Positions 1-8,898 are shown, counted from the stretch's first letter. The stretch is DNA of 64,000 nucleotides from Spirochaetaceae bacterium (GCA_007693945.1 RECP01000091.1:1-64000); one strand, 5' to 3'. Numbers and translations are program-made. The notes: generated by a model not told the origin, from the sequence alone.

Positions 1-1128
1 GTTATCCCCGCCGTTATCGTCCCCGCCGTTATCCCCGCCGCCGTTTTGATCATCAGCCCGGAACACGATCTGGGTTATCTCGGTTCGTGGTTCCAGCGAA
101 TGGAAGTCCTCGACCCCCGGCGGTTCTTGGCCGGCGGGCAACGCGTTGGCATAGTCCTCGAACAGCCGCTCGAGAATGTCCATTGTGACATCGACACTCC
201 CGGAAGCCGTAAACTCATCCCGGCTGGCCAGCACCATCCCCAGATAGACGGTAATGTCCTCCTGAAGCGAACCAATGATACCACCGCGGGTTCCGCCGCG
301 TCCGCCAATTTCGGTCGGGAAGAACCCCCAGCTCCACGCCGGCGGATCATTGCTGCCCTCGATCATCCGTCCTTGGTCATCGTATACCAGCATAATTACG
401 TCGGCCTGGCCGCCGGGATCGGCCCGAAATCGAACGTAACGATCGCTTGCTCCACTGAGATCGAGCTGAAACCACGCCTCGCCGCCGAAATCGGTAAACA
501 CCAGATCAGGGTCGTTCGGCCCGCCGTCTCCAAACTGATACGGCGTCTGCGCTATGCTGAGCCCGGCCGAATCACCGTGGGAGCCAAACAGTACAGGATT
601 TGCCGGTATCGCAACGATGGAAACCGGGGTGCTGACTCCTGCGGTAATTGTGAACTCAGCCGAGACACCCTCAACCACCGGTTCAGCCAGGCTCACCTTG
701 CTGTTGTATACCGTTGCCCTGAGAGTGTAGCCTGAGCCGGCATCGATAGGCAGAAACGCCTCAAGCCTCGGCGGGCCTTCATCACCGATGATAGTCATTC
801 CGGCTTCATCGCTGATGAGCCATTGCTGTAACGCCTCCGGATCGCCGTTGGCGTACAGCTCGAAATTCACGCTGGTCGCAAACAGAATTGCCTGCGCCGC
901 AAGCCCGCGAGCTGACGGCGCATAGTCGGCATTCATCGCCGACAGAAGCCTTGTCGAGATAAGGGGGATCGACACCCGGGCACCGGTGAACGGCTCCACC
1001 GGTCCGCCGGGCGGCGGCAGCGACCCTTTGTCGGCAAACGTCCCGACCCCCATATTACACGCTGCCACCACCACAAGCAGCGCCAGACCTATCCAGCGCA
1101 GTGTTCTGATCCGTCGTATGGCGTTCAT
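1..1128 (-). CDS. Lipoprotein of unknown function, C-terminus cut by window edge
   Basis: The frame is open for 376 codons and runs off the start of the window, so the C-terminus is missing. The ATG is preceded by GGAGGG at 5 nt. The N-terminus is a lipoprotein signal: basic MNAIRRIRTLRW, a hydrophobic stretch, then lipobox VAAC with Cys24. The rest is soluble and looks beta-rich, with no membrane segment and no domain I recognise. The last 15 or so visible residues are a Gly/Asp/Asn tract (GGGDNGGDDNGGDN) encoded by a degenerate tandem DNA repeat, probably a linker to a further domain. It lies 22 bp after the PKD lipoprotein gene and is probably cotranscribed. Exported and lipidated is the only role I can support. 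Confidence 0.75.
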   Translation of the reverse strand, partial: MNAIRRIRTLRWIGLALLVVVAACNMGVGTFADKGSLPPPGGPVEPFTGARVSIPLISTRLLSAMNADYAPSARGLAAQAILFATSVNFELYANGDPEALQQWLISDEAGMTIIGDEGPPRLEAFLPIDAGSGYTLRATVYNSKVSLAEPVVEGVSAEFTITAGVSTPVSIVAIPANPVLFGSHGDSAGLSIAQTPYQFGDGGPNDPDLVFTDFGGEAWFQLDLSGASDRYVRFRADPGGQADVIMLVYDDQGRMIEGSNDPPAWSWGFFPTEIGGRGGTRGGIIGSLQEDITVYLGMVLASRDEFTASGSVDVTMDILERLFEDYANALPAGQEPPGVEDFHSLEPRTEITQIVFRADDQNGGGDNGGDDNGGDN

Positions 1129-1150
1129 GACAACCCTCCGCGGTTTTTTG

Positions 1151-1852
1151 CTATTCGATTATGACAATCGCGCCTTCGGCATCCTCGACCAGGATGTCTA
1201 ACGTCACGATCCCCGACTCAAACCCGTCATCATCGACGACAATCAGCGCAACGGTGTAGTCGCCGGCCCTCGCAAACACCCGCGAAATCCGCGGTTCGGA
1301 CGAAAGGCGATTCAAGCTGAAATCCCCGTCCCGCTCGAAGTCAAAATCCCAACGGTACCATTCAACGAATCCGAGACCGTCGCCGTCATGGGACGCGGAT
1401 GCATCAAACGCCACCGGCGTTCCGACCACCAGATCATCAGAACTATCGACGGCAAATGACGCTACGGGACGGTCGCGGATACGAGCGCGGGTGGCGTCGC
1501 TGTCCAGCATCAGGCCGTCCACGTCTCTGACGGTCAGCGTCACGGCGTACTCCCGAATTTCCTCCTGATACTGATGCTCAAGGGCGGCACCTTGGCCGGT
1601 CTGATCGTCGCCCAGATCCCATTCGTAGAAGGCAATCTGGTCGTAAGGATCGTCAGTGGCACGCGCGTCGAACGTGATGATCGGATTCTGCCTCAGCGCG
1701 GCGTACGGCCCGCCGGCGTTGGCAGAGACACCAGGAATCGCGGACGCATCCCGATCGGCTCCGGCACCTGCCTGCTGGCAGCCGGAAGCCGAGAGTGCGG
1801 CCAGCATTGCCCACACCAGGCCGGCCCACCATAGCGCGGGGCTGCAATTCAT
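1151..1852 (-). CDS. PKD-domain lipoprotein
   Basis: Predicted surface or periplasmic lipoprotein of 233 residues. The signal ends at a lipobox-like SASGC (Cys25), although Ala at -3 is not the commonest residue. Two PKD/Ig-like domains follow, at about residues 36-125 and 126-228. They are recognised by the YEWDLGD and YRWDFD motifs, by FDA(S/R)A openings and by the closing pattern AGDYTVALIVVDDDG. PKD domains mediate protein or glycan contacts outside the cell; no enzymatic motif is seen. I chose the ATG with GGGAGG 6 nt upstream over a TTG one codon earlier. A perfect CACCCG-AA-CGGGTG palindrome lies just upstream, at 1874-1887. It forms a two-gene unit with the next lipoprotein. Confidence 0.8.
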   Translation of the reverse strand: MNCSPALWWAGLVWAMLAALSASGCQQAGAGADRDASAIPGVSANAGGPYAALRQNPIITFDARATDDPYDQIAFYEWDLGDDQTGQGAALEHQYQEEIREYAVTLTVRDVDGLMLDSDATRARIRDRPVASFAVDSSDDLVVGTPVAFDASASHDGDGLGFVEWYRWDFDFERDGDFSLNRLSSEPRISRVFARAGDYTVALIVVDDDGFESGIVTLDILVEDAEGAIVIIE

Positions 1853-2084
1853 CAAGCACCTCCCAAGTCAGCACACCCGAACGGGTGGTCAGGTTACTCA
1901 CTTGACCGCTGCTGCCGACGACGCACAGCGACAGTGTTACGCCTCGAGGTCACGGGCGCAATGCGGTTATTCCGTATTAATATGAGCCTCTGCCGCATCT
2001 TGGTGCTCCAATAGAGACAAACACGATACTGCACAACGGAGACTATCTGAAACAGGAACAGGAAGCAGACGTTTTCCAGGGGAA

Positions 2085-2765
2085 TCAGGAGGAGGCCCAG
2101 CGGTTGAGATCAACAACGCCGATACGTGCAGCGTAACGCACCAGGCCCATTGTATCCGTAACACCCAGCTTGCGCAGAATCCTGAGATGGTGCTTCTCAA
2201 CCGTCTTGCGCCCGATCTTCAGCGCAAACGCTATCTCTTTGTTGGTCATTCCCGCGGCGAGCATCCCGAATACTTCCCGCTCGCGCTGCGAGAGCGCATC
2301 GTACCCGGAATCCACCGCCAAACGGGTATCATCCGGCAGCTGCCGCATCATGGCCACAAGCTGTTCGGTCCAGCACGGGGTGATGAAGTGTCGTCCGGAT
2401 GCCACCGTCCGGACGGCTTGCGCCAGTTCCGCTGCGGGTGACTCCCGCGCAACGAAGCCCTGCGCCGACAGCAGCAGCGCCCTCCGGATTGCGTACGATG
2501 TTGACTCCTCGACTATCGCAACGATGCGGATGTCATGACACAGTTCGATCAGCTGTCCGATGACGGCCGCGCCGCGGTCTTGAAGCAGGGCAATCTCGAC
2601 CACCGCCACATCGGGTGGGTCCTCGGAACAGCGTAGAAGGGCCTGCGGTCCGTCTCTGGCCTCCCCGACAACCTCGATGTCATTCATTTGCGTTAACACG
2701 GTGCGCACACCTTCGTACGCAAGAGGATAATCGTGGATTACCAGGACCTTCAGCGGCCTGCCCAT
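2085..2765 (-). CDS. NarL/FixJ-type regulator with degenerate receiver
   Basis: A 226-residue two-domain transcription regulator. Residues 6-120 have the receiver fold (KVLVIHDYP, then VAVVEIA, then GFVARES). Residues 155-220 are a LuxR-type helix-turn-helix (LSQREREVFGMLAAGMTNKEIA, with KTVEKHHLRILRKLGV), which binds DNA as a dimer. The phospho-acceptor Asp is replaced by Glu57, the switch Thr/Ser by Val85 and the conserved Lys by Arg107, so normal phosphorylation looks impossible. Glu57 could imitate the phosphorylated state. No sensor kinase is nearby. It is divergent from dctP across a 258-bp region, so control of the TRAP operon is a reasonable guess. GAGG precedes the ATG at about 9 nt. 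Confidence 0.85.
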   Translation of the reverse strand: MGRPLKVLVIHDYPLAYEGVRTVLTQMNDIEVVGEARDGPQALLRCSEDPPDVAVVEIALLQDRGAAVIGQLIELCHDIRIVAIVEESTSYAIRRALLLSAQGFVARESPAAELAQAVRTVASGRHFITPCWTEQLVAMMRQLPDDTRLAVDSGYDALSQREREVFGMLAAGMTNKEIAFALKIGRKTVEKHHLRILRKLGVTDTMGLVRYAARIGVVDLNRWASS

Positions 2766-2942
2766 AGTCGCACCTCGCTTCTCGCAACACTCTCCGGTAG
2801 CAACAACGATCCCGGTTGATTATAGCCCGTAGATGCGAGCCGCGTCACGAAATTCCGGTCTGACCGACTGCCGCCCGAACTGTTGTGGAGCACCTGGCCG
2901 CAGGCGCCGGCCTTCCGGTGGCGCTTATGAGATCGAAAAAGC

Positions 2943-2971
2943 TTGATGGATATCGCCGGTGGTGCAATACT
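2943..2971 (+). promoter_or_regulatory. Likely sigma70 promoter of dctP
   Basis: TTGATG, a 17-bp spacer, then AATACT. The predicted start is near 2978, about 45 nt before the dctP ATG. Confidence 0.5.
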
Positions 2972-2985
2972 GGAGGGATAACGGA

Positions 2986-3005
2986 GCGTGTGGTGGATCA
3001 CACGC
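2986..3005. promoter_or_regulatory. Inverted repeat in dctP leader (possible operator)
   Basis: GCGTGTG and CACACGC are perfect 7-bp arms around a 6-nt centre. The repeat lies between the predicted start point and the AGGAG ribosome site of dctP. It could be an operator, for example for the divergent LuxR-type regulator, or an RNA hairpin. Confidence 0.4.
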
Positions 3006-3023
3006 GGATAAAGGAGTGATGTC

Positions 3024-4070
3024 ATGAAACACATCAAGACTGTGATCGTCCTTGCCCTGGGAGTGCTAATGCTGTTCGGCGCCGTAGATGCCTTTGCGCA
3101 GAGCCCGATTGTACTGCGCCTGGCGCATTTGAACGCCCAACAGCCGTTTGAAATCCCGTCGGCCGCTATGGCCGCCGTCTTCAAGGCGTCCGTGGAGGCC
3201 AATTCCAACAACCAGATCAGGGTGGATATCTACGACAGTGGTCAGCTTGGGGCCGAACGCGAGACGATGATCCAGGTTCAGGGCAACATCGTTCAGAGCT
3301 ACATCGCATCCTCAGGAGGAATGGCTACCTTCTATCCAATGATCGATGTTCTGAACATGCCGTTTGCCTTCTCCAACTACAACGTGGCCTACGAGGTGTA
3401 CGATGGCCCGTTCGGTCAGGCACTGGCCGAAGACATACGCTCCAAAACCAGGATGCGTGTGCTCGGTTTCGGCGAGTCGGGCGGGTTTTTCATCCTGACA
3501 AACTCCCGACGCCCGGTGCGCTCACCCGCCGATATGCGTGGGCTCCGAATCCGCACCATGACCGTACCGTCGCACCAGGAGATCATTCGTGCGCTGGGCG
3601 GATCGGCAACCCCGATTGCCTGGGCGGAGGTCTACACGTCGCTACAGACCGGCGTCGTCGACGGACAGATGAACCCCGTTTCGATTACGACCATGGCCAG
3701 TTTCCAGGAGGTGCAGCGCTACGGGACGCTTACCAACCACATCTATGCTCCATATGTCTGGGTGATCAGCGATTCGTTCTACAACAGGCTGTCGCGTGAC
3801 CACCAACGAATCATCGAAAACGCCGCCCGTGAAGCCATCCTTGCCGGCCGCGGGCTGAGCCGCATCATTGATTCGACCGAAAAGGGCCTGCCTGTGCTGA
3901 CGGCACGCATGGAGATCTACACCCCGACGGCGGCCGAAATGCGGGCGTTCCGCAGCGCCACGGTCCCGGCGGCTCGCGAGTTTATCAGTCGCACCTACGG
4001 AAGAGAGGGCGAGGAGTGGATGAACAGGTTCACCCGCGCCATCGAAGAGGCCGAGCGCAAGTTCCAGTAG
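3024..4070 (+). CDS. dctP: TRAP transporter solute-binding protein DctP
   Basis: Periplasmic binding protein of a tripartite ATP-independent transporter, delivering a substrate (usually an organic acid) to the DctQM membrane pair. It has 348 residues, normal for the family. A Sec signal peptide (hydrophobic residues about 7-20, cleavage near VDAFA-Q) is followed by the DctP fold. Typical marks are GQLGAERE, the helix-hinge LRIRTM carrying the Arg that clamps substrate carboxylates, and the GVVDGQMNP loop. A clear AGGAG precedes the ATG. dctQ and dctM follow on the same strand, separated by stem-loops. The substrate cannot be named; a neighbouring amylase does not imply sugar, since TRAP ligands are usually acids. 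Confidence 0.93.
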   Translation: MKHIKTVIVLALGVLMLFGAVDAFAQSPIVLRLAHLNAQQPFEIPSAAMAAVFKASVEANSNNQIRVDIYDSGQLGAERETMIQVQGNIVQSYIASSGGMATFYPMIDVLNMPFAFSNYNVAYEVYDGPFGQALAEDIRSKTRMRVLGFGESGGFFILTNSRRPVRSPADMRGLRIRTMTVPSHQEIIRALGGSATPIAWAEVYTSLQTGVVDGQMNPVSITTMASFQEVQRYGTLTNHIYAPYVWVISDSFYNRLSRDHQRIIENAAREAILAGRGLSRIIDSTEKGLPVLTARMEIYTPTAAEMRAFRSATVPAAREFISRTYGREGEEWMNRFTRAIEEAERKFQ

Positions 4071-4108
4071 GGTCTGACGCTTCAGACCAATAACTGGTGA
4101 TTCTCCGC

Positions 4109-4138
4109 GGATAGAGGTGCTCTCGGGCATCTCTATCC
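4109..4138 (+). promoter_or_regulatory. Intercistronic stem-loop between dctP and dctQ
   Basis: A 12-bp stem, GGATAGAGGTGC with GCATCTCTATCC (one G-U pair), with a 6-nt loop. A second smaller hairpin (GGTCTGA/TCAGACC) sits at 4071-4088, right after the dctP stop. There is no T-run, so it is not a classical terminator. It more likely protects the dctP mRNA 3' end, so the binding protein outnumbers the permease. Confidence 0.6.
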
Positions 4139-4164
4139 ATTGTCAGATCTGGGGAGGCACGCGG

Positions 4165-4683
4165 ATGAGAAAACTCATACTGAAGATCTCCGATGCGCTC
4201 GACCGCTATGTAGCATACCTGTGCGCGGTGCTCCTCGGCCTGATGACCGTGTCGGTGCTGGCGGGAGTACTGTTTCGCTATGTCTTCCGCTCACCGATAG
4301 GCTGGACCGAAGAGATATCGCGCTACCTGATGATTTGGGCGGCAACGCTGGCGGTGAGTATGGGCGTCAAGCACAACGAGCATATCGGGATTACGGTGCT
4401 GATGGACAGCATCACGAATCGCATAGTCAAGACAGCTCTGCTGGTGATCATCGATCTGCTGGTACTCGGTTTCCTGGTGGTCATGGTGTGGTTTTCGATC
4501 CACATGGTCTCGGAAGCACGATATCAGGTCACCCAGTCGTTCCGTGCGTCGATGTTCCTGCCGACGCTGTCGATACCGTTGGCCATGGGGCTGGCAGGGT
4601 TGCAGATCGTGTTCAAGATTGCTTCGTGCGCCTATCGCGAGGAACCCGAAGCAATGACGGCTCAGAGAAACATCGACATATGA
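4165..4683 (+). CDS. dctQ: TRAP transporter small permease DctQ
   Basis: A 172-residue inner-membrane protein with four predicted helices (about residues 16-38, 49-68, 88-110 and 131-153), the standard DctQ layout. The family motif around FRYVFRSPIGWTEEISRYLMIW is present. It pairs with DctM and helps dock the substrate-loaded DctP. I took the ATG with GGGGAGG 8 nt upstream; longer in-frame starts upstream overlap the intercistronic hairpin and lack a ribosome site. dctM begins 10 bp after the stop. Confidence 0.9.
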   Translation: MRKLILKISDALDRYVAYLCAVLLGLMTVSVLAGVLFRYVFRSPIGWTEEISRYLMIWAATLAVSMGVKHNEHIGITVLMDSITNRIVKTALLVIIDLLVLGFLVVMVWFSIHMVSEARYQVTQSFRASMFLPTLSIPLAMGLAGLQIVFKIASCAYREEPEAMTAQRNIDI

Positions 4684-4693
4684 GAACAGACAC

Positions 4694-5980
4694 ATGATTG
4701 TATCCGTAACGGTCATCTTCTTCACGTTTCTGGTATTGGGAGTTCCGATCGGTTTCACCATCGGGATTGCGGGCATGGTGGGACTGTTCATGGCACTGAA
4801 GGACGTTGCCCTGCTGAGCATGGCACCGATTCGTTTTTTCGGCGGGCTTGACATGTTCACCCTGATGGCAATGCCGTTTTTCATCCTGGCCGGCGAGATC
4901 ATGAACCGGACCGGCATAACCCACCGTCTGGTGGCGTTTGCCAACACGCTGGTTGGTCACTGGCGCGGAGGGCTGGCCCACGCCAATATCCTGACAAGCG
5001 TCTTCTTCGCGGGCCTGACCGGTGCTGCCGTATCCGATACGGCGGCGGTGGGAACTATGCTGATTCCGGCGATGGTGGAGGATGGCTACGACACCGATTT
5101 CGCGGCTGCCATCACCGCCGCCTCATCGATTATCGGACCGACTATTCCACCCTCCAACATGATGGTCATATACGGCTCGCTGATGAACGTGTCGATTGCG
5201 GGACTGTTTGCGGCCGGATTCTTGCCTGGATTCCTGCTGGCGGGGTTTCTGATGGTGCTGGCGGCGATCATTTCCATTCGGCGCGGCTATCCCAAGCTTG
5301 CTCGTCGTACATGGAGAGAGAAGATCATTGGTCTCAAGGATGCGATCATTCCGCTGCTGATGCCGATCATAATCCTGGGGGGAATCCTCTCCGGAGTATT
5401 CACGCCCACTGAAGCGGCCGCCGTTGCCGTTGCCTACGCGGTGATAATCGGGTTCTTTGTACTCAAGTCGCTGAAGCTGAAGGATCTGCCCGAAATGCTG
5501 ATCAAAACGGCGCAGATAACCGGGGTGGTGTTCCTGATCATCGGTACCGCGTCGATACTCAGCTGGGTGCTGTCGTTCGATCAGGTGCCCCAACGCGTGG
5601 CTGCCGGCCTGCTTTCGATCTCCAGCAACCCGCAGGTTGTGCTGCTGCTGATCATCTTTTTGATGCTGATTGTCGGGCTGTTCATGGACATCGCCGCCGC
5701 GTTGATCATCCTGGGTCCTATTCTGCATCCAATCGCGGTCAGCATAGGAATCGCGCCCATTCACTTCGGGATTATCATGGTGCTCTCGCTGAACATAGCG
5801 CTGATGACCCCCCCGGTTGGTGCGTGTCTGTTCGTGGCTTGCAGTATAACCAAACTGAAGCTGTCTCAGATCAGCAAAGCGATCCTGCCGTTTATCGTGG
5901 TGGAGTTCCTGGCGCTGTTCGTAATCGCCTTCTCTCCCCGCCTGGTGCTCCTGCTGCCGAGGTTGTTGGGTTTCTATTGA
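4694..5980 (+). CDS. dctM: TRAP transporter large permease DctM
   Basis: Ion-coupled transport channel of the TRAP system, 428 residues, with about 11-12 hydrophobic segments of the ion-transporter superfamily. Recognisable motifs are MPFFILAGEIMNRTGIT, AAVSDTAAVGTMLIPAM, the re-entrant TIPPSNMMVIYG and the C-terminal half repeat ALMTPPVGACLFVA. It completes the dctPQM set. Length and topology are normal. The amylase gene follows after 30 bp with its own ribosome site, so the transcript may continue. Confidence 0.93.
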   Translation: MIVSVTVIFFTFLVLGVPIGFTIGIAGMVGLFMALKDVALLSMAPIRFFGGLDMFTLMAMPFFILAGEIMNRTGITHRLVAFANTLVGHWRGGLAHANILTSVFFAGLTGAAVSDTAAVGTMLIPAMVEDGYDTDFAAAITAASSIIGPTIPPSNMMVIYGSLMNVSIAGLFAAGFLPGFLLAGFLMVLAAIISIRRGYPKLARRTWREKIIGLKDAIIPLLMPIIILGGILSGVFTPTEAAAVAVAYAVIIGFFVLKSLKLKDLPEMLIKTAQITGVVFLIIGTASILSWVLSFDQVPQRVAAGLLSISSNPQVVLLLIIFLMLIVGLFMDIAAALIILGPILHPIAVSIGIAPIHFGIIMVLSLNIALMTPPVGACLFVACSITKLKLSQISKAILPFIVVEFLALFVIAFSPRLVLLLPRLLGFY

Positions 5981-6010
5981 CGCTGCCCGGCGGTCGTCAG
6001 GGAGGAAACG

Positions 6011-7486
6011 GTGTCCGAGTTCAACGGAGTAATGATGCAGTACTTCCACTGGTACACTGCGGCCGACGGGAGCCTGTGGAACCAGCTGGCTGGGCACGCG
6101 GGTTCACTCGCGGAGGCCGGGGTCACCAGCGTCTGGCTTCCGCCGGCCTACAAAGGAGCAGCCGGCGGCTACGACGCAGGCTACGGAGTCTACGACCTTT
6201 TCGACCTGGGAGAGTTCGATCAGAAGGGGTCGGTTCGTACCAAGTACGGCACGCGTGAGGAGTATCTGCACGCAATTGCACGGGCCCACGAGGCCGGAAT
6301 CCAGGTCTACGCAGACATTGTATTCAATCACAAGCTGGGCGCGGATCACGAAGAGGAGTTCCGCGCTACTCCTTTCGATCCGCAAAACCGCAACCAGCCG
6401 ACCGGCGAACTGCAGACCATCAAGGCGTGGACCCATTTCAGTTTCCCGGGCCGTAAAGGCAGGTACTCAGAGCTCGAGTGGCATTGGTGGCATTTCAACG
6501 CCGCCGACCACAACGTCTTCGATGGGGACGTAGACGCGATCTACCTGTTCGAAGACAAGTCGTTCGACGACAGCGTTGATCTTGAGAAAGGCAACTTTGA
6601 CTACCTGATGGGCTGCAATCTCGATATCAACAATCCCGACGTTCAGAAGGAGCTGTTTTACTGGGGTCAATGGCTGCTGGACACTACCGGCGTTGACGGC
6701 TTTCGTTTTGATGCGGTCAAGCACGTGAAGTCCAGCTTCTTTCTGGACTGGCTGAATCACGTCCAGGCACACGCCGGGCGTACTCTCTTTGCGGTCGGCG
6801 AGTATTGGTCCGGTGAGCGCGAAGCGCTACGCCACTTCATCGAAGCCACCAGTGGAAACCTGATGCTGTTCGACGTCACGCTGCACTATAACTTCGCGGC
6901 CGCAAGCAAGCAGGGTAACTCCTACGATCTAAGAACCATCTTTGACGGAACGCTGGTTGCCGAGCATCCCACCCTGGCCGTCACGTTGGTGAGTAACCAC
7001 GATTCGCAGCCGCTGCAGTCGCTCGAGTCGGTAGTGGAGGGCTGGTTCAAGCCGTTAGCCTACGCGTTGATTCTGCTGCGTCGCGACGGCTATCCGTGCG
7101 TCTTCGCCGCCGACTACTACGGAGCACACTACACCGATCGCGGCACGGACGGTCAGCAGTACGAGATCTGGATGGATAGCCATCAGTGGCTGATAGACAA
7201 GTTTCTCTACGCCCGCCGCAGGTACGCCTACGGTGAACAATACGACTACTTCGACCATGCCAGCTGTATCGGCTGGACCCGCCTGGGCAACCACCAACAC
7301 GCGGGCGGCATAGCCGTTGTTCTGAGCAATGGAGACAACGGCAGCAAGCAGATGGAGATCGGTGCTCCCGACACCACCTATATCGACCTTACCGAACACA
7401 TCGCCGAGCCTGTCGTAACCAACAGCGACGGATGGGGAGAGTTCCGCTGCAACGCCGGTTCGGTATCGGTGTGGGTACCGCGGTGA
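6011..7486 (+). CDS. amyA: Cytoplasmic alpha-amylase, GH13 (subfamily 5-like)
   Basis: Hydrolyses internal alpha-1,4-glucan links in starch, glycogen or imported maltodextrins. It has 491 residues and no signal peptide, so it is probably intracellular. The four GH13 regions are in order: DIVFNH (about residue 102), GFRFDAVKH with the nucleophile Asp (about 233), GEYW with the acid/base Glu (about 263) and VSNHDSQP with the transition-state Asp (about 330). The N-terminal NGVMMQYFHWY and the GGYDAGYGVYDLFDLGEF loop are typical of the E. coli AmyA/Bacillus liquefying group. The start is GTG with GGAGG 5 nt upstream. Its position between TRAP and MalT-like genes suggests glucan use regulated by the next gene. 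Confidence 0.93.
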   Translation: MSEFNGVMMQYFHWYTAADGSLWNQLAGHAGSLAEAGVTSVWLPPAYKGAAGGYDAGYGVYDLFDLGEFDQKGSVRTKYGTREEYLHAIARAHEAGIQVYADIVFNHKLGADHEEEFRATPFDPQNRNQPTGELQTIKAWTHFSFPGRKGRYSELEWHWWHFNAADHNVFDGDVDAIYLFEDKSFDDSVDLEKGNFDYLMGCNLDINNPDVQKELFYWGQWLLDTTGVDGFRFDAVKHVKSSFFLDWLNHVQAHAGRTLFAVGEYWSGEREALRHFIEATSGNLMLFDVTLHYNFAAASKQGNSYDLRTIFDGTLVAEHPTLAVTLVSNHDSQPLQSLESVVEGWFKPLAYALILLRRDGYPCVFAADYYGAHYTDRGTDGQQYEIWMDSHQWLIDKFLYARRRYAYGEQYDYFDHASCIGWTRLGNHQHAGGIAVVLSNGDNGSKQMEIGAPDTTYIDLTEHIAEPVVTNSDGWGEFRCNAGSVSVWVPR

Positions 7487-7499
7487 CAGGTGAAATCGG

Positions 7500-8846
7500 A
7501 TGTACCATTCTGCGGCTCCGGTCCTGAAGTCGAAGATCCGCACACCTTCCCTGCCGCAGGTATGCGTCGCGCGGCCGAGACTCGAGGATCGAGCTCTCGC
7601 GTTGCCGGAGAGCGCATCGCAGAAACTGCTATACCTCTCGGCTCCGCCGGGTTACGGGAAGACCACCGTGCTCTGCCGTATCGCATCACGTTTCCCGGGC
7701 AGAACCGTATGGCTATCGCTGGATTCACTCGACAACGATCCGCAGCGGCTCGCCGATCACCTGCTGGCCGCGCTGCGGCTGGATCAGATCCGGCAGCGGG
7801 AGAGCAGCGCCGGCGCCATAGCCGGCAGCGCTCAGGAAGGCAGCGAACACCTGATAAACGCACTGTACGCCATCGAATCTCTGGCAGAAACCCTGCTGCT
7901 GGTATTTGACGACGCGCACACTCTGCAGAATGAGGCCGTCTTTGAAGCGTTGCGCTCCTTCATTGCCTACCAGCCGGAAAACTGCCGCATTGCGATTGCA
8001 TCCCGCGAAGATCTCCCTCTGCCGATGTCAGCGCACCGTCAGTCTGACCGGCTGGTGGAACTGCGAGCCGCCGACCTGCGCGCCGATGACGCCGAGGCCA
8101 CCGAGCTGTTGAGTCGCCTGGAGGTGCAACTCGATCCGGTGGCGTTGTCCGGTGTTCTACGCAAGACGGCCGGATGGTGGAGCTGTCTGAGACTGTTCGC
8201 TATTTCGTGGCACCAGCGGCGGCCCGAAGAACGCGTGCGGTTTCTCGACCGTTTCAGAGGCACATCGCAGTTCATCGCCGAGTTTCTGCTTGAAAGCCTG
8301 GTTTGGGCTTTGCCCGCCGAACTCGCCGATGCGGCCTTTGCGACGGCAGTACCGGAGTTCTTCAACGAAGGTCTATACACCATCCTTACCGGTCGAGAGG
8401 ACTGCGCACGGTTTGTTGAACGAATGCAGCACTTGAACATCATCGCGCCTCGCCCCGGCGAGGGTAGCGCGCGCTTCCGCTACCATCCGTTGCTGCGTGA
8501 TTATCTGCGACATCAGGTACCGCGCGCCCGGCGTGCCGAATTGCACCGAACAACCGCCCGCTGGTTTGCCGTACACGGCTATCCGGACCGCTCGGCTCGC
8601 CACGCACAGCTGGCTCAGAACCTTACTGAGCCGACGGTTGGCGGCGGAATCTCGTTGAGCCATCGAGAGCGGGAATTGCTCGAAGCATTGGCACAAGGCC
8701 TGAGCAACGACGAGATTGCGGCCCGGCTGTTCATCAGTACCGGAACGGTGAAGTGGCACCTCAACAACATCTACGGCAAACTCGGCGCCCGAAGCCGTAC
8801 AGACGCCGTTCACAAGGCGCGCGCCGCCGGAGTTGTCTCCGGCTGA
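7500..8846 (+). CDS. MalT-like LuxR-family ATPase regulator lacking sensor repeats
   Basis: A 448-residue regulator with an N-terminal STAND/AAA-type ATPase (Walker A APPGYGKTT, about residues 48-56; Walker B LLLVFDDAH, about 138), a winged-helix region (about 240-350, ending FRYHPLLRDYLRHQVP) and a C-terminal LuxR helix-turn-helix (LSHRERELLEALAQGLSNDEIAARL, ending at residue 448). MalT relatives are about 900 residues and hold a TPR/SUPR ligand-sensing superhelix between the winged helix and the HTH. Here fewer than 30 residues join them, so the usual sensor is absent. The gene starts 13 bp after the amylase gene with only a weak ribosome site, suggesting coupling. Glucan control is inferred from context. 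Confidence 0.85.
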   Translation: MYHSAAPVLKSKIRTPSLPQVCVARPRLEDRALALPESASQKLLYLSAPPGYGKTTVLCRIASRFPGRTVWLSLDSLDNDPQRLADHLLAALRLDQIRQRESSAGAIAGSAQEGSEHLINALYAIESLAETLLLVFDDAHTLQNEAVFEALRSFIAYQPENCRIAIASREDLPLPMSAHRQSDRLVELRAADLRADDAEATELLSRLEVQLDPVALSGVLRKTAGWWSCLRLFAISWHQRRPEERVRFLDRFRGTSQFIAEFLLESLVWALPAELADAAFATAVPEFFNEGLYTILTGREDCARFVERMQHLNIIAPRPGEGSARFRYHPLLRDYLRHQVPRARRAELHRTTARWFAVHGYPDRSARHAQLAQNLTEPTVGGGISLSHRERELLEALAQGLSNDEIAARLFISTGTVKWHLNNIYGKLGARSRTDAVHKARAAGVVSG

Positions 8847-8898
8847 GTCCGGGTCGTTCCCTGCACGGAACCTGCCGCAAAACCTTACTTTTGACAGG

